Shown here: one piece after another, positions 1 to 7,956 of the stretch | How positions within the stretch are numbered: the stretch's first letter is position 1 | How the letters are laid out: each line of letters starts with the position of its first letter | NCBI RefSeq assembly: GCF_003313385.1 | Contig: NZ_QMHN01000004.1 | Location: 126,531-190,530 of the forward strand | Direction: 5' to 3' | Origin: Pedobacter chitinilyticus | GTDB taxonomy: Bacteria > Bacteroidota > Bacteroidia > Sphingobacteriales > Sphingobacteriaceae | Length of the DNA: 64,000 nucleotides | Notes under the pieces: generated by a model | Told to the model about the DNA's origin: nothing | Databases searched by the model: none | The model's input: the letters and a program-made list of their open reading frames with translations, nothing else | Made by a program: the position numbers and the translations under genes

Positions 1-137
1 AGATGCAAAAAGCCATTGATAAATCTCGGAAGGATATGCAAAAAGCAGCCAAGGAGATGGACTTTTTGTTGGCCGCTCGTTTGCGCGACGAGATGTTTGC
101 ACTCGAAAAAGTTTTTGAAGAAAGATTTAGTAAATAA
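1..137 (+). CDS. uvrB: UvrB C-terminal end (partial)
   Basis: Only the last 45 or so codons of this gene are inside the window; it is cut by the left edge. The visible peptide reads KDMQKAAKEMDFLLAARLRD followed by a short helix, which is the UVR motif at the C-terminus of the excision nuclease subunit UvrB. In that family this helical hairpin contacts UvrC during nucleotide excision repair. UvrC also carries a UVR motif, but there it is internal, whereas here the stop follows about 15 residues later, so UvrB is the better call. The next gene starts one base after the stop codon. Confidence 0.85.
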   Translation, partial: MQKAIDKSRKDMQKAAKEMDFLLAARLRDEMFALEKVFEERFSK

Positions 138-138
138 G

Positions 139-1428
139 ATGAATAAGAAATTATTAAGCATTGTATTGATTTGTGTAAGTAATTTGCTTTTTGCACAAAG
201 TGAATATCAAATTGTTGTCCCTATGGGTGGTAACGCCTATACCAACATTGAAAATGATAAGACCATTACCCGTAATGGAATTGCCAATTGGAATAATAGC
301 AATATCATTTATAAGGTGTACGTTCGTTTAAAACAGCCTGGAGAACTAAAAGTAGCTTTTGATAAAATAACCAAGGTGGAAGGAAATAGTCAGCTTAGCA
401 TGGGAATCAACAACAAATTCCAAACGGTTGAGGTGGCAGAAGGAAAAGATACTCCCAAAGAAATAGGTTCATGGCAAATAAAGGATACAGGTTACGTAGC
501 CATTACCCTTAAAGGACTGAAAAAGACAGGCGGAAAATTCCCTGATATTGGAGGATTGATTTTATCAGGAAGTGCCATTACCGCACAAACATCCTATGTA
601 AAAAATAATGAAGGCAATTTTTTCCATTGGGGAAGAAGAGGCCCATCTGTGCATCTGAATTATCAATTGCCAGCTCAAATCGAAGCGGAATGGTTTTACA
701 ATGAATTAACGGTACCAAAGGGAGAAGATGTCATCGGCTCGTATTTTATGGCCAATGGGTTTGGTGAAGGCTATTTTGGTATCCAAGTGAACTCCGCTAC
801 CGAAAGGCGAGTATTGTTTTCTGTTTGGAGCCCATTTACCACCGATAACCCCAAAGATATTCCAGATAGCCATAAAATCTTGATGTTAAAAAAAGGGAAA
901 GAGGTGCACACGGGTGAATTTGGGAATGAAGGCTCGGGTGGACAGAGCTATCTTAAATACAACTGGAAAGCAGGGAATACCTATAAGTTTCTGTTGCGGG
1001 TTACACCAAGTCCAAACGTTAAAGATAGCACTACCACGTATACCGCTTACTTTTTTGCTCCAGAACTTAACGAATGGCAATTGGTGGCATCTTTTAAAAG
1101 ACCAAAAACCCAAACCCATTTAAAAAGACCACATTCTTTTTTGGAGAATTTTATTCCAGCTTACGGCGACCGTTCCAGAAAAGTGTTGTTTAACAATCAG
1201 TGGGTGTGCGATACTAAAGGCAACTGGATTTCTCTAAATACTGCACGTTTTACTGTCGATAACACAGGCAATGTAAATTACCGTAAGGACTATGCTGGAG
1301 GCTTAGATGGCGACAGTTTTTATCTAATGAACGGAGGTTTCTTTAATCATTTTACGCCTGCCAAAACCATGTTCAGCAGGAAAGCAACCAATAAAAAACC
1401 TCAAATTGATTTTAGCAAACTCCCATAA
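139..1428 (+). CDS. Secreted DUF5077/DUF3472 protein
   Basis: A 429-residue exported protein. The start ATG at 139 gives a clean signal peptide (MNKKLLSIVLICVSNLLFAQ, then SEYQIVVP). An in-frame extension further upstream overlaps uvrB and is not needed. The N-terminal 120 residues resemble DUF5077 and the rest resembles DUF3472 (segments such as FHWGRRGPSVHLNY and the glycine-rich GGLDGDSFYLMNGG near the end). These families are found in exported Bacteroidota proteins and look like carbohydrate-binding beta-sandwich domains, but no activity is established. It follows uvrB with almost no gap and may be read through from it. Confidence 0.8.
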   Translation: MNKKLLSIVLICVSNLLFAQSEYQIVVPMGGNAYTNIENDKTITRNGIANWNNSNIIYKVYVRLKQPGELKVAFDKITKVEGNSQLSMGINNKFQTVEVAEGKDTPKEIGSWQIKDTGYVAITLKGLKKTGGKFPDIGGLILSGSAITAQTSYVKNNEGNFFHWGRRGPSVHLNYQLPAQIEAEWFYNELTVPKGEDVIGSYFMANGFGEGYFGIQVNSATERRVLFSVWSPFTTDNPKDIPDSHKILMLKKGKEVHTGEFGNEGSGGQSYLKYNWKAGNTYKFLLRVTPSPNVKDSTTTYTAYFFAPELNEWQLVASFKRPKTQTHLKRPHSFLENFIPAYGDRSRKVLFNNQWVCDTKGNWISLNTARFTVDNTGNVNYRKDYAGGLDGDSFYLMNGGFFNHFTPAKTMFSRKATNKKPQIDFSKLP

Positions 1429-1458
1429 CCATTGGTCAGGAGTTGATAACATAATAAA

Positions 1459-1662
1459 ATGCAAGGACAGCATAGAAAAGATATTTACCCAGGTTTAGAA
1501 GTGGGGATCATCCTTAAAAAAGACCAAAGGAGTGGGAATGTAACTTATGGCGTAGTTAAGAATTTATTGACCTCGGCTACGTTCCATTCAAGAGGGATAA
1601 AAGTACGTTTGGAAGATGGGCAAATCGGTCGAGTTTGCGAAATTGTAGAGGAAGACTGTTGA
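1459..1662 (+). CDS. YwbE family protein
   Basis: A 67-residue basic protein matching the YwbE/DUF2196 family along its whole length: an N-terminal RKDIYPGLEVGIILKKDQRS, then a central TYGVVKNLLTSATFHSRGIK and a C-terminal strand ending in acidic residues. The family consists of small single-domain beta proteins of unknown function that are widespread in Firmicutes and Bacteroidota. The ATG at 1459 lies 30 bases after the previous gene, so the two may be co-transcribed. Confidence 0.85.
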   Translation: MQGQHRKDIYPGLEVGIILKKDQRSGNVTYGVVKNLLTSATFHSRGIKVRLEDGQIGRVCEIVEEDC

Positions 1663-1847
1663 TAAGAATTATCCGCTATCAAACACCTATGTGTTTATGT
1701 GATTATGTTTTTGGGAATCTAAATGAACCACTTAAGTAATAGGATAAGTTCTTTTTTCGCTATAGTAAAAGTTATATCATTAATTTCGAATTGTAATGAA
1801 ATTGCAATGAAAAGCGTTATTTGAAACAAAAAGCTGTAGGCAAAGTC

Positions 1848-1855
1848 TATATTTG
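1848..1855 (+). promoter_or_regulatory. Candidate promoter (-7 box) for the DUF4834 gene
   Basis: TATATTTG fits the Bacteroidota -7 consensus TAnnTTTG, with TTTG at 1820-1823 as a -33 element (24-base spacer, a little long). Transcription would start about 1860, which supports the downstream ATG at 1872 over a longer reading frame that begins upstream of this box. Confidence 0.45.
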
Positions 1856-1871
1856 TAATAAGAGTAAAAAA

Positions 1872-2126
1872 ATGGGATACATATTAAATTTTCTATTAAT
1901 AGCGATAATTGTTTTATGGGTAATTAGATTACTGGTAAGGATGATATTCCCTGCTGTAATTAGAAACGCCTTTGGCAATATGCAAAAACAAGCTCAACAG
2001 CAGCAACAACAAAGATCTAACCGTCCAGAGGGTTCAATCTCTATAGACTACATGCCACAAAAGGATAAGAAAAAAGGCAACGCCGATAAGTTAGGGGACT
2101 TTGTGGACTACGAAGAGGTGAAGTAG
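1872..2126 (+). CDS. DUF4834 small membrane protein
   Basis: An 84-residue protein with one N-terminal transmembrane helix (MGYILNFLLIAIIVLWVIRL), a polar glutamine-rich stretch (QKQAQQQQQQRSN) and a C-terminal segment with the sequence KKGNADKLGDFVDYEEVK. This pattern of a TM helix, a low-complexity linker and a conserved acidic FVDYEE-like tail is that of DUF4834, a Bacteroidota family without known function. The start at 1872 places the TM helix at the very N-terminus. A longer frame from 1821 adds 17 unlikely residues that overlap the promoter. Confidence 0.8.
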   Translation: MGYILNFLLIAIIVLWVIRLLVRMIFPAVIRNAFGNMQKQAQQQQQQRSNRPEGSISIDYMPQKDKKKGNADKLGDFVDYEEVK

Positions 2127-2134
2127 TCATCACT

Positions 2135-3064
2135 TTATTTCCTTAAACTTAGCAAATCTCTAGTCGCTACTCCTATCGTTGGATATTGGAACTTAAATCC
2201 ACTTTCTTCCAGCACCTTTGGATAAACCCACCTGCTTTTTAAGATAAGTTCGGTTTCAGTGCCAATTAACCATGCGCCAAAAGTTAGCATCCAAGTTGGA
2301 CAAGGTAAGCCTAGTGAAATTCCATAGGTGGTTCTAATTGTTTTCATCAATTCCGTGTTTTTGATAGCGTTTGGTGCGGTGCAATTTACAATGCCACTGA
2401 TGCTTTCGTTTTCCAAAATCCATTGTGTGCTTAATGCCGCATCCTGTTCGTGTATCCAGCTTACATACTGCTCTCCATCGCCCTGACGACCGCCTAATCC
2501 AATTTTAACAAGGTTGAGTAATCGAGGAAACGCTCCATCAGCTCTACCAAAAACAATGCCCATACGGAGTGCAACTTTTCTAGTTTTGGGCGTTGAGATT
2601 CTAAAAAAGCTTTCTTCCCATTGTTTACAAACATCAATAGAAAAGCCGTAACCAATTTCGCCGTCAATTTCGTTTTGCGGCTGGTCTTCAGCATGTCGGT
2701 AAATAGTGGCAGAAGTTACATTGATCCAAACCCTAGGCGGATTTTCAATTTTCTCTATCACCCTGTTGAGTAGGAGCGTAGGAGTTACCCTAGATTCGAT
2801 GATGGCGGTTTGGTTCTTCTGGGTATATCTGCAATTTACATTCTTGCCGCACAAATTAATTAACAAGTCGGCATTGCTCAAGTGTTCGCACCAGTCGCCT
2901 ACGGTTTTTCCGTCCCAGCTAATGTACATGATATTCCCAGTTCCTTTTTGTTTTCTTCTCGCCAGGATGATAACTTCATTGGCCAAATCACCATAATGTT
3001 TCGCCAATACCTGGCCCAGATACCCGCTGCCGCCAGCAAGTACAATTTTTTTGAACTTTTTCAT
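2135..3064 (-). CDS. TIGR01777 family NAD(P)-binding epimerase
   Basis: A 309-residue SDR-fold protein of the TIGR01777/YfcH (SDR39U1) family. The N-terminal dinucleotide-binding loop is VLAGGSGYLGQVLAKHYG, followed by ARR at the end of beta-2. The segment WINVTSATIYRHAEDQPQNE carries the family signature around the active site, and a C-terminal DUF1731-like tail is present. The substrate is unknown for the whole family. Its start codon is one base from the stop codon of the DCC protein gene, so these genes are translationally coupled within the GbsR operon. Confidence 0.9.
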   Translation of the reverse strand: MKKFKKIVLAGGSGYLGQVLAKHYGDLANEVIILARRKQKGTGNIMYISWDGKTVGDWCEHLSNADLLINLCGKNVNCRYTQKNQTAIIESRVTPTLLLNRVIEKIENPPRVWINVTSATIYRHAEDQPQNEIDGEIGYGFSIDVCKQWEESFFRISTPKTRKVALRMGIVFGRADGAFPRLLNLVKIGLGGRQGDGEQYVSWIHEQDAALSTQWILENESISGIVNCTAPNAIKNTELMKTIRTTYGISLGLPCPTWMLTFGAWLIGTETELILKSRWVYPKVLEESGFKFQYPTIGVATRDLLSLRK

Positions 3065-3065
3065 T

Positions 3066-3884
3066 TTATATATGAGTTATCATTAAACCTAAAACCAAAA
3101 GACGATAGACCACCCAGCTAATGCTCAGCAACAAGCCTAATTCCAATATTTTACTTCTTCTTAAGTGTTCTAAAAGCATTAAACCAGCGGTGAACATGAA
3201 ATAGGCGATGTAGGGCAGAGAACTTAAATTGAAGACACTTCCAATCCATAGCATGGGAAGAAGTAAAAGACTTCCTGCTAATGAAATGGTCATCATGTTA
3301 CCAAGGTAATCCCAAGTTTTCGCTGGGCGATAAAAGAGACAAATAATGCTTTGAAAAACCAACTGCCCACCACAGATCAGGTATTCTCTATAAGCATTAC
3401 CCAAAGGCACCGTGGGACTCATTGCTTTGGCATAATGAGTTAGTATGCAAGCTACAGTCAACCAGCTTAAAAAGAGATAAATTAATCTGTATTGAAGTTT
3501 GAAGTCTGGTAAATGCTCATTTATTTTAGGTTTGGCTGGAACAATGACCTTCCTGTTAAAGGAAATTAAAGCGTAACATTTGCTCATGAGCCAAATAAAT
3601 GGTTTGAAACCAAACAGCGGTTTAAATATAGGCATGGTATTGCCTAATATTTTGAAGATGCTGGCAATGCCATAGCTCACCTGCCCTGTTTCCTTGTTTA
3701 CCAAAGCAATCTCGTTTACAGCTCGGTTCATATCCACATAAGGGCAAAGATTTGTTGGGATTTCCTGATACGGGCTTCTGCCATTAACATCCAACATTTT
3801 TGTCTTCACAAAAGCAGCCGTATAGATGTTGCACATTGGACAATTGGCGTCATAAAGAATCACGTGGTTGGCTAAAGGTTTCAT
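3066..3884 (-). CDS. DCC-family thioredoxin-like protein with membrane domain
   Basis: A 272-residue protein. Residues 1-120 form a DCC1-like (DUF393) domain with the diagnostic N-terminal motif ILYDANCPMCNIY, whose CPMC is a thioredoxin-like redox pair. Unlike the usual short family members of about 130 residues, it continues into a C-terminal part with about five hydrophobic segments (residues 135-270). This architecture suggests a membrane-tethered thiol-disulfide oxidoreductase, but no substrate can be inferred. It is the second gene of the GbsR-DCC-TIGR01777 operon. Confidence 0.82.
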   Translation of the reverse strand: MKPLANHVILYDANCPMCNIYTAAFVKTKMLDVNGRSPYQEIPTNLCPYVDMNRAVNEIALVNKETGQVSYGIASIFKILGNTMPIFKPLFGFKPFIWLMSKCYALISFNRKVIVPAKPKINEHLPDFKLQYRLIYLFLSWLTVACILTHYAKAMSPTVPLGNAYREYLICGGQLVFQSIICLFYRPAKTWDYLGNMMTISLAGSLLLLPMLWIGSVFNLSSLPYIAYFMFTAGLMLLEHLRRSKILELGLLLSISWVVYRLLVLGLMITHI

Positions 3885-3965
3885 GATTTTATTTTTTGAA
3901 GTTTCAGTAAAAAATGAAAGTTTGAATTAAAAAATAAAGCTGGTTAAGGCTTTGGTACTGTTTGT

Positions 3966-4472
3966 TTATTTGAATATTTTAAGGACGGAACCCCAAAACC
4001 AGCTCTCTTCTGCTTTTAACATGGTGTCAATCATCCTATCCGCATTGTTGGCCAACTTGTTAATGTCTGTTACCGATTTGTTGAACGTGGCGTAGGCTTT
4101 ATCATTTTGATCACCCTCAACTGTTGAAAGCTCTTTTAAAACCTTAAGCATGGGTTCTAGTTCACGTTTTTTACGTTCTTTGGCTACCTGCCTCGCTACA
4201 TTCCAAATGTCCTTATCAGCGGCAAAATATTCTTTTCTTTCCCCTGGTTTATGTTGTTTTTCTACCAGTCCCCAGTTAATGAGGTCACGTAAAGTCATAT
4301 TGGCGTTTCCTCTGGAAATGTTAAGTTCGTCCATTACCTCTTCCGTGGTAAGGGCATCAGGACTGATGAGCAATAAAGCATGAACTTGCGCCATGGTTCT
4401 ATTAATCCCCCATTCAGAGCCTATTCTGCCCCAAGCTTCAATAAATTTTTGCTTACCTTCTGCTAATTCCAT
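3966..4472 (-). CDS. GbsR/MarR family transcriptional regulator
   Basis: A 168-residue regulator. The winged-helix domain covers residues 20-90, including LTTEEVMDELNISRGNANMT (recognition helix) and the wing around KPGERKEYFAA. A C-terminal helical region would mediate dimerization. This matches the GbsR/MarR-type repressors of Bacteroidota. The ATG at 4472 is preferred over a TTG two codons upstream because the promoter box ends only three bases before the ATG. It is first in an operon with the DCC and TIGR01777 genes, and an inverted repeat over its -33 element suggests autoregulation. Confidence 0.88.
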   Translation of the reverse strand: MELAEGKQKFIEAWGRIGSEWGINRTMAQVHALLLISPDALTTEEVMDELNISRGNANMTLRDLINWGLVEKQHKPGERKEYFAADKDIWNVARQVAKERKKRELEPMLKVLKELSTVEGDQNDKAYATFNKSVTDINKLANNADRMIDTMLKAEESWFWGSVLKIFK

Positions 4473-4475
4473 GCT

Positions 4476-4517
4476 CAAAGGTAATTTTATTTTCTAAACT
4501 TTCAAATATTATTGAAA
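4476..4517 (-). promoter_or_regulatory. Promoter and probable operator of the GbsR gene
   Basis: Read on the minus strand: TTTG (4503-4506), a 19-base spacer, TACCTTTG (4476-4483), then only AGC before the ATG. This is an excellent match to the Bacteroidota promoter and predicts a leaderless or near-leaderless mRNA. The inverted repeat TTTCAA-n6-TTGAAA (4500-4517) covers the -33 element and is a good candidate for autoregulatory binding of the winged-helix dimer. Confidence 0.65.
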
Positions 4518-4525
4518 ATAAAATA

Positions 4526-5599
4526 TTATTTCTTCGGTGACAACCATTTCCTAATCGGTAAGTCATAAAATTTCATGGCTAAATAAGCCACTACCAACTG
4601 CATGGCAATGAGTGATGGAATAACCCATGTCAAGGTTTGCGTACTTGGTTGGGCTTGTCCGTAATAGTTTCCAAATGACCAAAGCACAAAATAGTGGGTA
4701 ATGTAAAGTGGGTAGGAAATTTGCCCCGAGAACCTGCAAACGCCTTGATGCGTTGGATTTAAAGTAGCCCCCGCACCTAGAGAAACCAGTAGTGGGAAAT
4801 AAACCACAATCATCAAAGGTTCGGTAATCAAGTTCCATTCGTCTCTAAAAGGCACAAAAAAGCTGGCGGCTAATAATAACGCCAATAATGGAAAACCTAA
4901 GCCATTTTTAATGATGAGCTGGTAGCGGAAAATGTACATACCCGCTAAAAAGGAGAAGGCAACCCTAGCACCACCATGCCAAAAATTATCTTTTGACCAA
5001 CCTCCACTGATATTCCCTGCTGAATTTGCCACATAGAAAAGGCCAATTGCGGCTAATATAGCCAATAGCAATAACCAAATTCTTTTAAGGCGATGTAACA
5101 CCAATGCGTAGGCAATGTTGGCTACATATTCCCAAAAAAGTGTCCATGCTGGAGCGTTTAAACCAAAATTATTGAAAGCTCTTTCGCCAATAATAGGATA
5201 AGGAATCATCAAAATGGATGCTAAAAAAAGCACCATTAATTTCCAACCGCTATAAGCTTCCCATTGGTTGCCAAAAGGATCGAAAATGAATGCCAGCAAA
5301 CCCAATATAGAGCCCAATACCACTAGAGGATGCAACCTAACCAACCTTGATTTGAAAAATGTTTTTAATCCCATTTGGGGCAATCTGTCATCGTAGGCAT
5401 AGGCCACCACAAATCCCGAAAGGCAGAAGAAAAAATCAACGGCTAAATAGGCATGGGCGATTAAATCTTTAGGATGAGGCGTGTACATTTCAATAAAATG
5501 GAACACCACCACGCCGAGGGCAGCAATGCCACGCAGGCCATCTAAAATTTCAAAATGTGTTTTGGTTTTTAAGGTCGGTTGCTGGGCAAATGCACTCAT
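4526..5599 (-). CDS. Acyltransferase 3 (OafA/YrhL-type)
   Basis: A 357-residue integral membrane O-acyltransferase. The N-terminal signature FEILDGLRGIAALGVVVFHF contains the arginine and histidine expected of acyltransferase family 3, followed by about ten hydrophobic helices and the C-terminal LSYPLYITHYFVLW-type motif (here ISYPLYITHYFV). Such enzymes acylate sugars of cell-surface polymers, but the acceptor cannot be told from the sequence. The ATG at 5599 is chosen over an in-frame TTG at 5620. It lies 53 bases before the GbsR promoter and is probably a separate unit. Confidence 0.88.
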   Translation of the reverse strand: MSAFAQQPTLKTKTHFEILDGLRGIAALGVVVFHFIEMYTPHPKDLIAHAYLAVDFFFCLSGFVVAYAYDDRLPQMGLKTFFKSRLVRLHPLVVLGSILGLLAFIFDPFGNQWEAYSGWKLMVLFLASILMIPYPIIGERAFNNFGLNAPAWTLFWEYVANIAYALVLHRLKRIWLLLLAILAAIGLFYVANSAGNISGGWSKDNFWHGGARVAFSFLAGMYIFRYQLIIKNGLGFPLLALLLAASFFVPFRDEWNLITEPLMIVVYFPLLVSLGAGATLNPTHQGVCRFSGQISYPLYITHYFVLWSFGNYYGQAQPSTQTLTWVIPSLIAMQLVVAYLAMKFYDLPIRKWLSPKK

Positions 5600-5717
5600 T
5601 TTAGTTCGGTTGAGTTTCAATATTAAGTATTACTGTTGGTTTGGGCAAAATTTTGGTGTATGTACGTTGTTACATAAACCCGATAGAGGCGTAAATACTT
5701 TTTGTTAAACTTTATGC

Positions 5718-5832
5718 TGTCATTCCGAGGAACGAGGAATCTGCTACTGAACAGCTTAACTAAGCAGATCCTTCGCTAACGCTCAGGATGACACCACCAA
5801 ACAAAAAGATTGTAGCAAATAGCGGGGCTTTC
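5718..5832. repeat. Imperfect palindromic intergenic repeat with shared 32-bp tail
   Basis: The gap 5600-5945 holds a REP-like element. Outer arms TGTCATTCC (5718-5726) and GGATGACA (5786-5793) and inner arms AATCTGCT (5739-5746) and AGCAGATC (5763-5770) fold into a hairpin. Directly after it, 5801-5832 is a 32-base stretch that recurs, inverted, at 27815-27846 with 27 of 32 bases identical. The rest of the gap shows nothing else apart from a tiny reading frame at 5946. Confidence 0.7.
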
Positions 5833-5945
5833 ATTTGCCAAGAATTTCAGACCTGGCTTTTCCAAATCCAAGAAAAACATAATGATGTGTTAACAATCAG
5901 TTAATCAGTGTGCTGCAATTTTGTATCAGATAATATTCTCAAAAG

Positions 5946-6038
5946 ATGCTTGAACTATTTCTATTGGTATGCTTAATTGTTTTTGTGGCGTTTTTCTTTA
6001 GTCCGTACGAGTTAACTGTTGGCGAAGACGAAGATTAA
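5946..6038 (+). CDS. Putative 30-residue membrane microprotein
   Basis: A short frame from ATG 5946 to TAA 6038 encodes a hydrophobic helix (MLELFLLVCLIVFVAFFF) followed by a polar acidic tail ending GEDED. The gene-like arrangement and its position 21 bases before the phosphoesterase gene fit a small membrane protein or a leader peptide. There is no recognizable family, and a chance frame cannot be excluded from the sequence alone. Confidence 0.35.
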   Translation: MLELFLLVCLIVFVAFFFSPYELTVGEDED

Positions 6039-6059
6039 TTACTGTTCCCAAAATAATTT

Positions 6060-6911
6060 ATGGAGAAAAGGAATGTAGAAATTGTGGTTATTTCTGATGT
6101 ACATTTAGGTACGTATGGCTGCCACGCTAAAGAATTGCTGAAATACTTAAAAAGCATTAGACCCAAAACGCTGATTTTAAATGGCGATATCATAGACATT
6201 TGGCAGTTCAGCAAGCGTTATTGGCCCGAAACACACATGAAAATTTTACGCAAGCTGATGAAATTTGTGGTAGAGGGAGTGGATGTGTACTATTTGACGG
6301 GAAATCACGACGAATTGTTGCGCAAGTTTGCCGATATGAGCTTGGGATCTTTTTACCTGCAAAACAAACTGATTTTGGAAATTGATGGAAAAAAGGCCTG
6401 GTTTTTTCACGGAGATATTTTTGATGTGACCATGCAGCACTCTAAATGGCTGGCTAAACTGGGTGCCATTGGTTACGACAGTTTGATTTTATTGAACAGT
6501 ATGGTGAATTGGGGCTTGAATTTGTTGGGAAGGGAAAAAATGAGTTTCTCTAAAAAAATCAAAGCCAAGTTTAAGGATGCGGTGAAATTTATCAATAGTT
6601 TTGAAGATACCGCGGCAGAACTGGCGATTGAGAACGGTTATCATTATGTGGTTTGTGGACATATTCACCAACCTGAAAAAAGAAATATTTTGGCCGAAGG
6701 TGGTGAAGTGATGTATTTGAACAGTGGTGATTGGGTAGAAAACCTTACGGCTTTAGAATACAATCACGGACAATGGGAAGTGTTTAAATACGAAGCCAAG
6801 AATTTTGAGAAGGATGAAGTGGAACTGGGTGAACTTTCGGATGGTGAAGACTTACATGGTAAGCTTGACGTGAATATTTTATTGCAAAAAATTAAACTCG
6901 GAATTGGCTAG
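6060..6911 (+). CDS. UDP-2,3-diacylglucosamine diphosphatase-like phosphoesterase
   Basis: A 283-residue calcineurin-like metallophosphoesterase of the LpxH/YbbF type. Metal-binding motifs appear in order: DVHLG (residues 13-17), GDIIDIW (about 42), TGNHDE (about 81), HGDIFD (about 117) and CGHIHQPE (about 199). LpxH hydrolyses UDP-2,3-diacylglucosamine to lipid X in lipid A synthesis at the inner face of the membrane. Bacteroidota carry several related paralogues, so the exact substrate is inferred. It is followed 29 bases later by a glycosyltransferase, which supports an envelope role. Confidence 0.8.
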   Translation: MEKRNVEIVVISDVHLGTYGCHAKELLKYLKSIRPKTLILNGDIIDIWQFSKRYWPETHMKILRKLMKFVVEGVDVYYLTGNHDELLRKFADMSLGSFYLQNKLILEIDGKKAWFFHGDIFDVTMQHSKWLAKLGAIGYDSLILLNSMVNWGLNLLGREKMSFSKKIKAKFKDAVKFINSFEDTAAELAIENGYHYVVCGHIHQPEKRNILAEGGEVMYLNSGDWVENLTALEYNHGQWEVFKYEAKNFEKDEVELGELSDGEDLHGKLDVNILLQKIKLGIG

Positions 6912-6940
6912 TGCCTAAAAAATATTGATATTAGGAGCCA

Positions 6941-7927
6941 ATGAAGATACTTTACGCGATACAGGGAACGGGCAATGGGCATGTAAGCAGGGCAAGGGAA
7001 ATTATCCCGCTTTTACAGCAACATGGCGAAGTAGATTTATTGATCTCGGGCACACAGGTTGATGTGAAATTGGCTTATGAGATTAAATATCGCTTTCATG
7101 GTTTCAGCTTTATCTTCGGGAAAAAGGGTGGGGTAGATCACTACAAAACATGGAAAAACATGGACCTCTTTCAGTTTAGGAGAGATATGAAATCTATTCC
7201 ATTGCAGGACTACAACCTTATCCTAAATGATTTTGAACCCATTTCTGCCTGGGCTTGTAAGTTGCAGGGAATCGAAAGTGTATCCTTAAGTCATCAAGCT
7301 TCATTTAAATCTAAAAAAGTACCACGCCCTAAAACCGTTGATTGGGGAAAGCTTATTTTGAGCAGGTACGCACCTACTACGCATCATATTGGTTTTCACT
7401 TTGACAGATATGACGATTTTATCTATAAACCTGTCATCAGAAGCGAAATTAGACAGTTGGTTGCTTCTAATCAGGGACATTATACGGTTTATTTGCCCGC
7501 CATTGATGATAAGGATTTGGTAAATGTGTTGAAACAAATTCCGCAAGTACGCTGGGAAGTCTTCTCTAAACATGCCAAGGTAGCTTATCATGATGCAAAT
7601 GTGTTTGTAGAGCCAGTGAATAACGAAAAATTTAATGCAAGCATGGCGAGTTGTGAGGGTGTTTTTACAGGTGGTGGGTTTGAAGGACCAGCTGAAGCTT
7701 TACATTTGGGCAAGAAGTTGTTGGTAGCGCCAATGCGTTTTCAATACGAACAACAGTGCAATGCCTATGCTTTAAAACAATTCGGATTGCCTGTCATTTG
7801 GGGAAGTAACCGTAATTGGGTGCCTATCTTGAAAGAGTTTGTAGCCAATCCGCAAGAGCATCAATTTGATTTCCCAGACGAGACTGCTGCAATTATTGCA
7901 AATGCAGTAAACACTTTTGCCAGATAA
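6941..7927 (+). CDS. Glycosyltransferase family protein (MJ1255-like)
   Basis: A 328-residue GT-B-fold protein. The N-terminus YAIQGTGNGHVSRAREIIPL is the signature of the MJ1255/VC2487 (TIGR00661) group related to MurG. The C-terminal donor-binding region contains VFTGGGFEGPAEALHLGKKL, equivalent to the nucleotide-sugar site GGxGxxxE of MurG-like enzymes. The sugar donor and acceptor are not known. It is co-oriented and closely spaced with the LpxH-like gene, so the two probably act on the same glycolipid. Confidence 0.82.
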   Translation: MKILYAIQGTGNGHVSRAREIIPLLQQHGEVDLLISGTQVDVKLAYEIKYRFHGFSFIFGKKGGVDHYKTWKNMDLFQFRRDMKSIPLQDYNLILNDFEPISAWACKLQGIESVSLSHQASFKSKKVPRPKTVDWGKLILSRYAPTTHHIGFHFDRYDDFIYKPVIRSEIRQLVASNQGHYTVYLPAIDDKDLVNVLKQIPQVRWEVFSKHAKVAYHDANVFVEPVNNEKFNASMASCEGVFTGGGFEGPAEALHLGKKLLVAPMRFQYEQQCNAYALKQFGLPVIWGSNRNWVPILKEFVANPQEHQFDFPDETAAIIANAVNTFAR

Positions 7928-7956
7928 ATTTCTTTACTTTGCCTTCGTAATTTGGC

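Noticed and set aside
1821..1871. Longer N-terminus for the DUF4834 protein
   Set aside because: A -7 promoter box lies within this stretch, and the family starts at the membrane helix.
6246..6671. Minus-strand reading frames within the phosphoesterase gene
   Set aside because: They are antisense shadows of a well-supported gene without family similarity or start signals.
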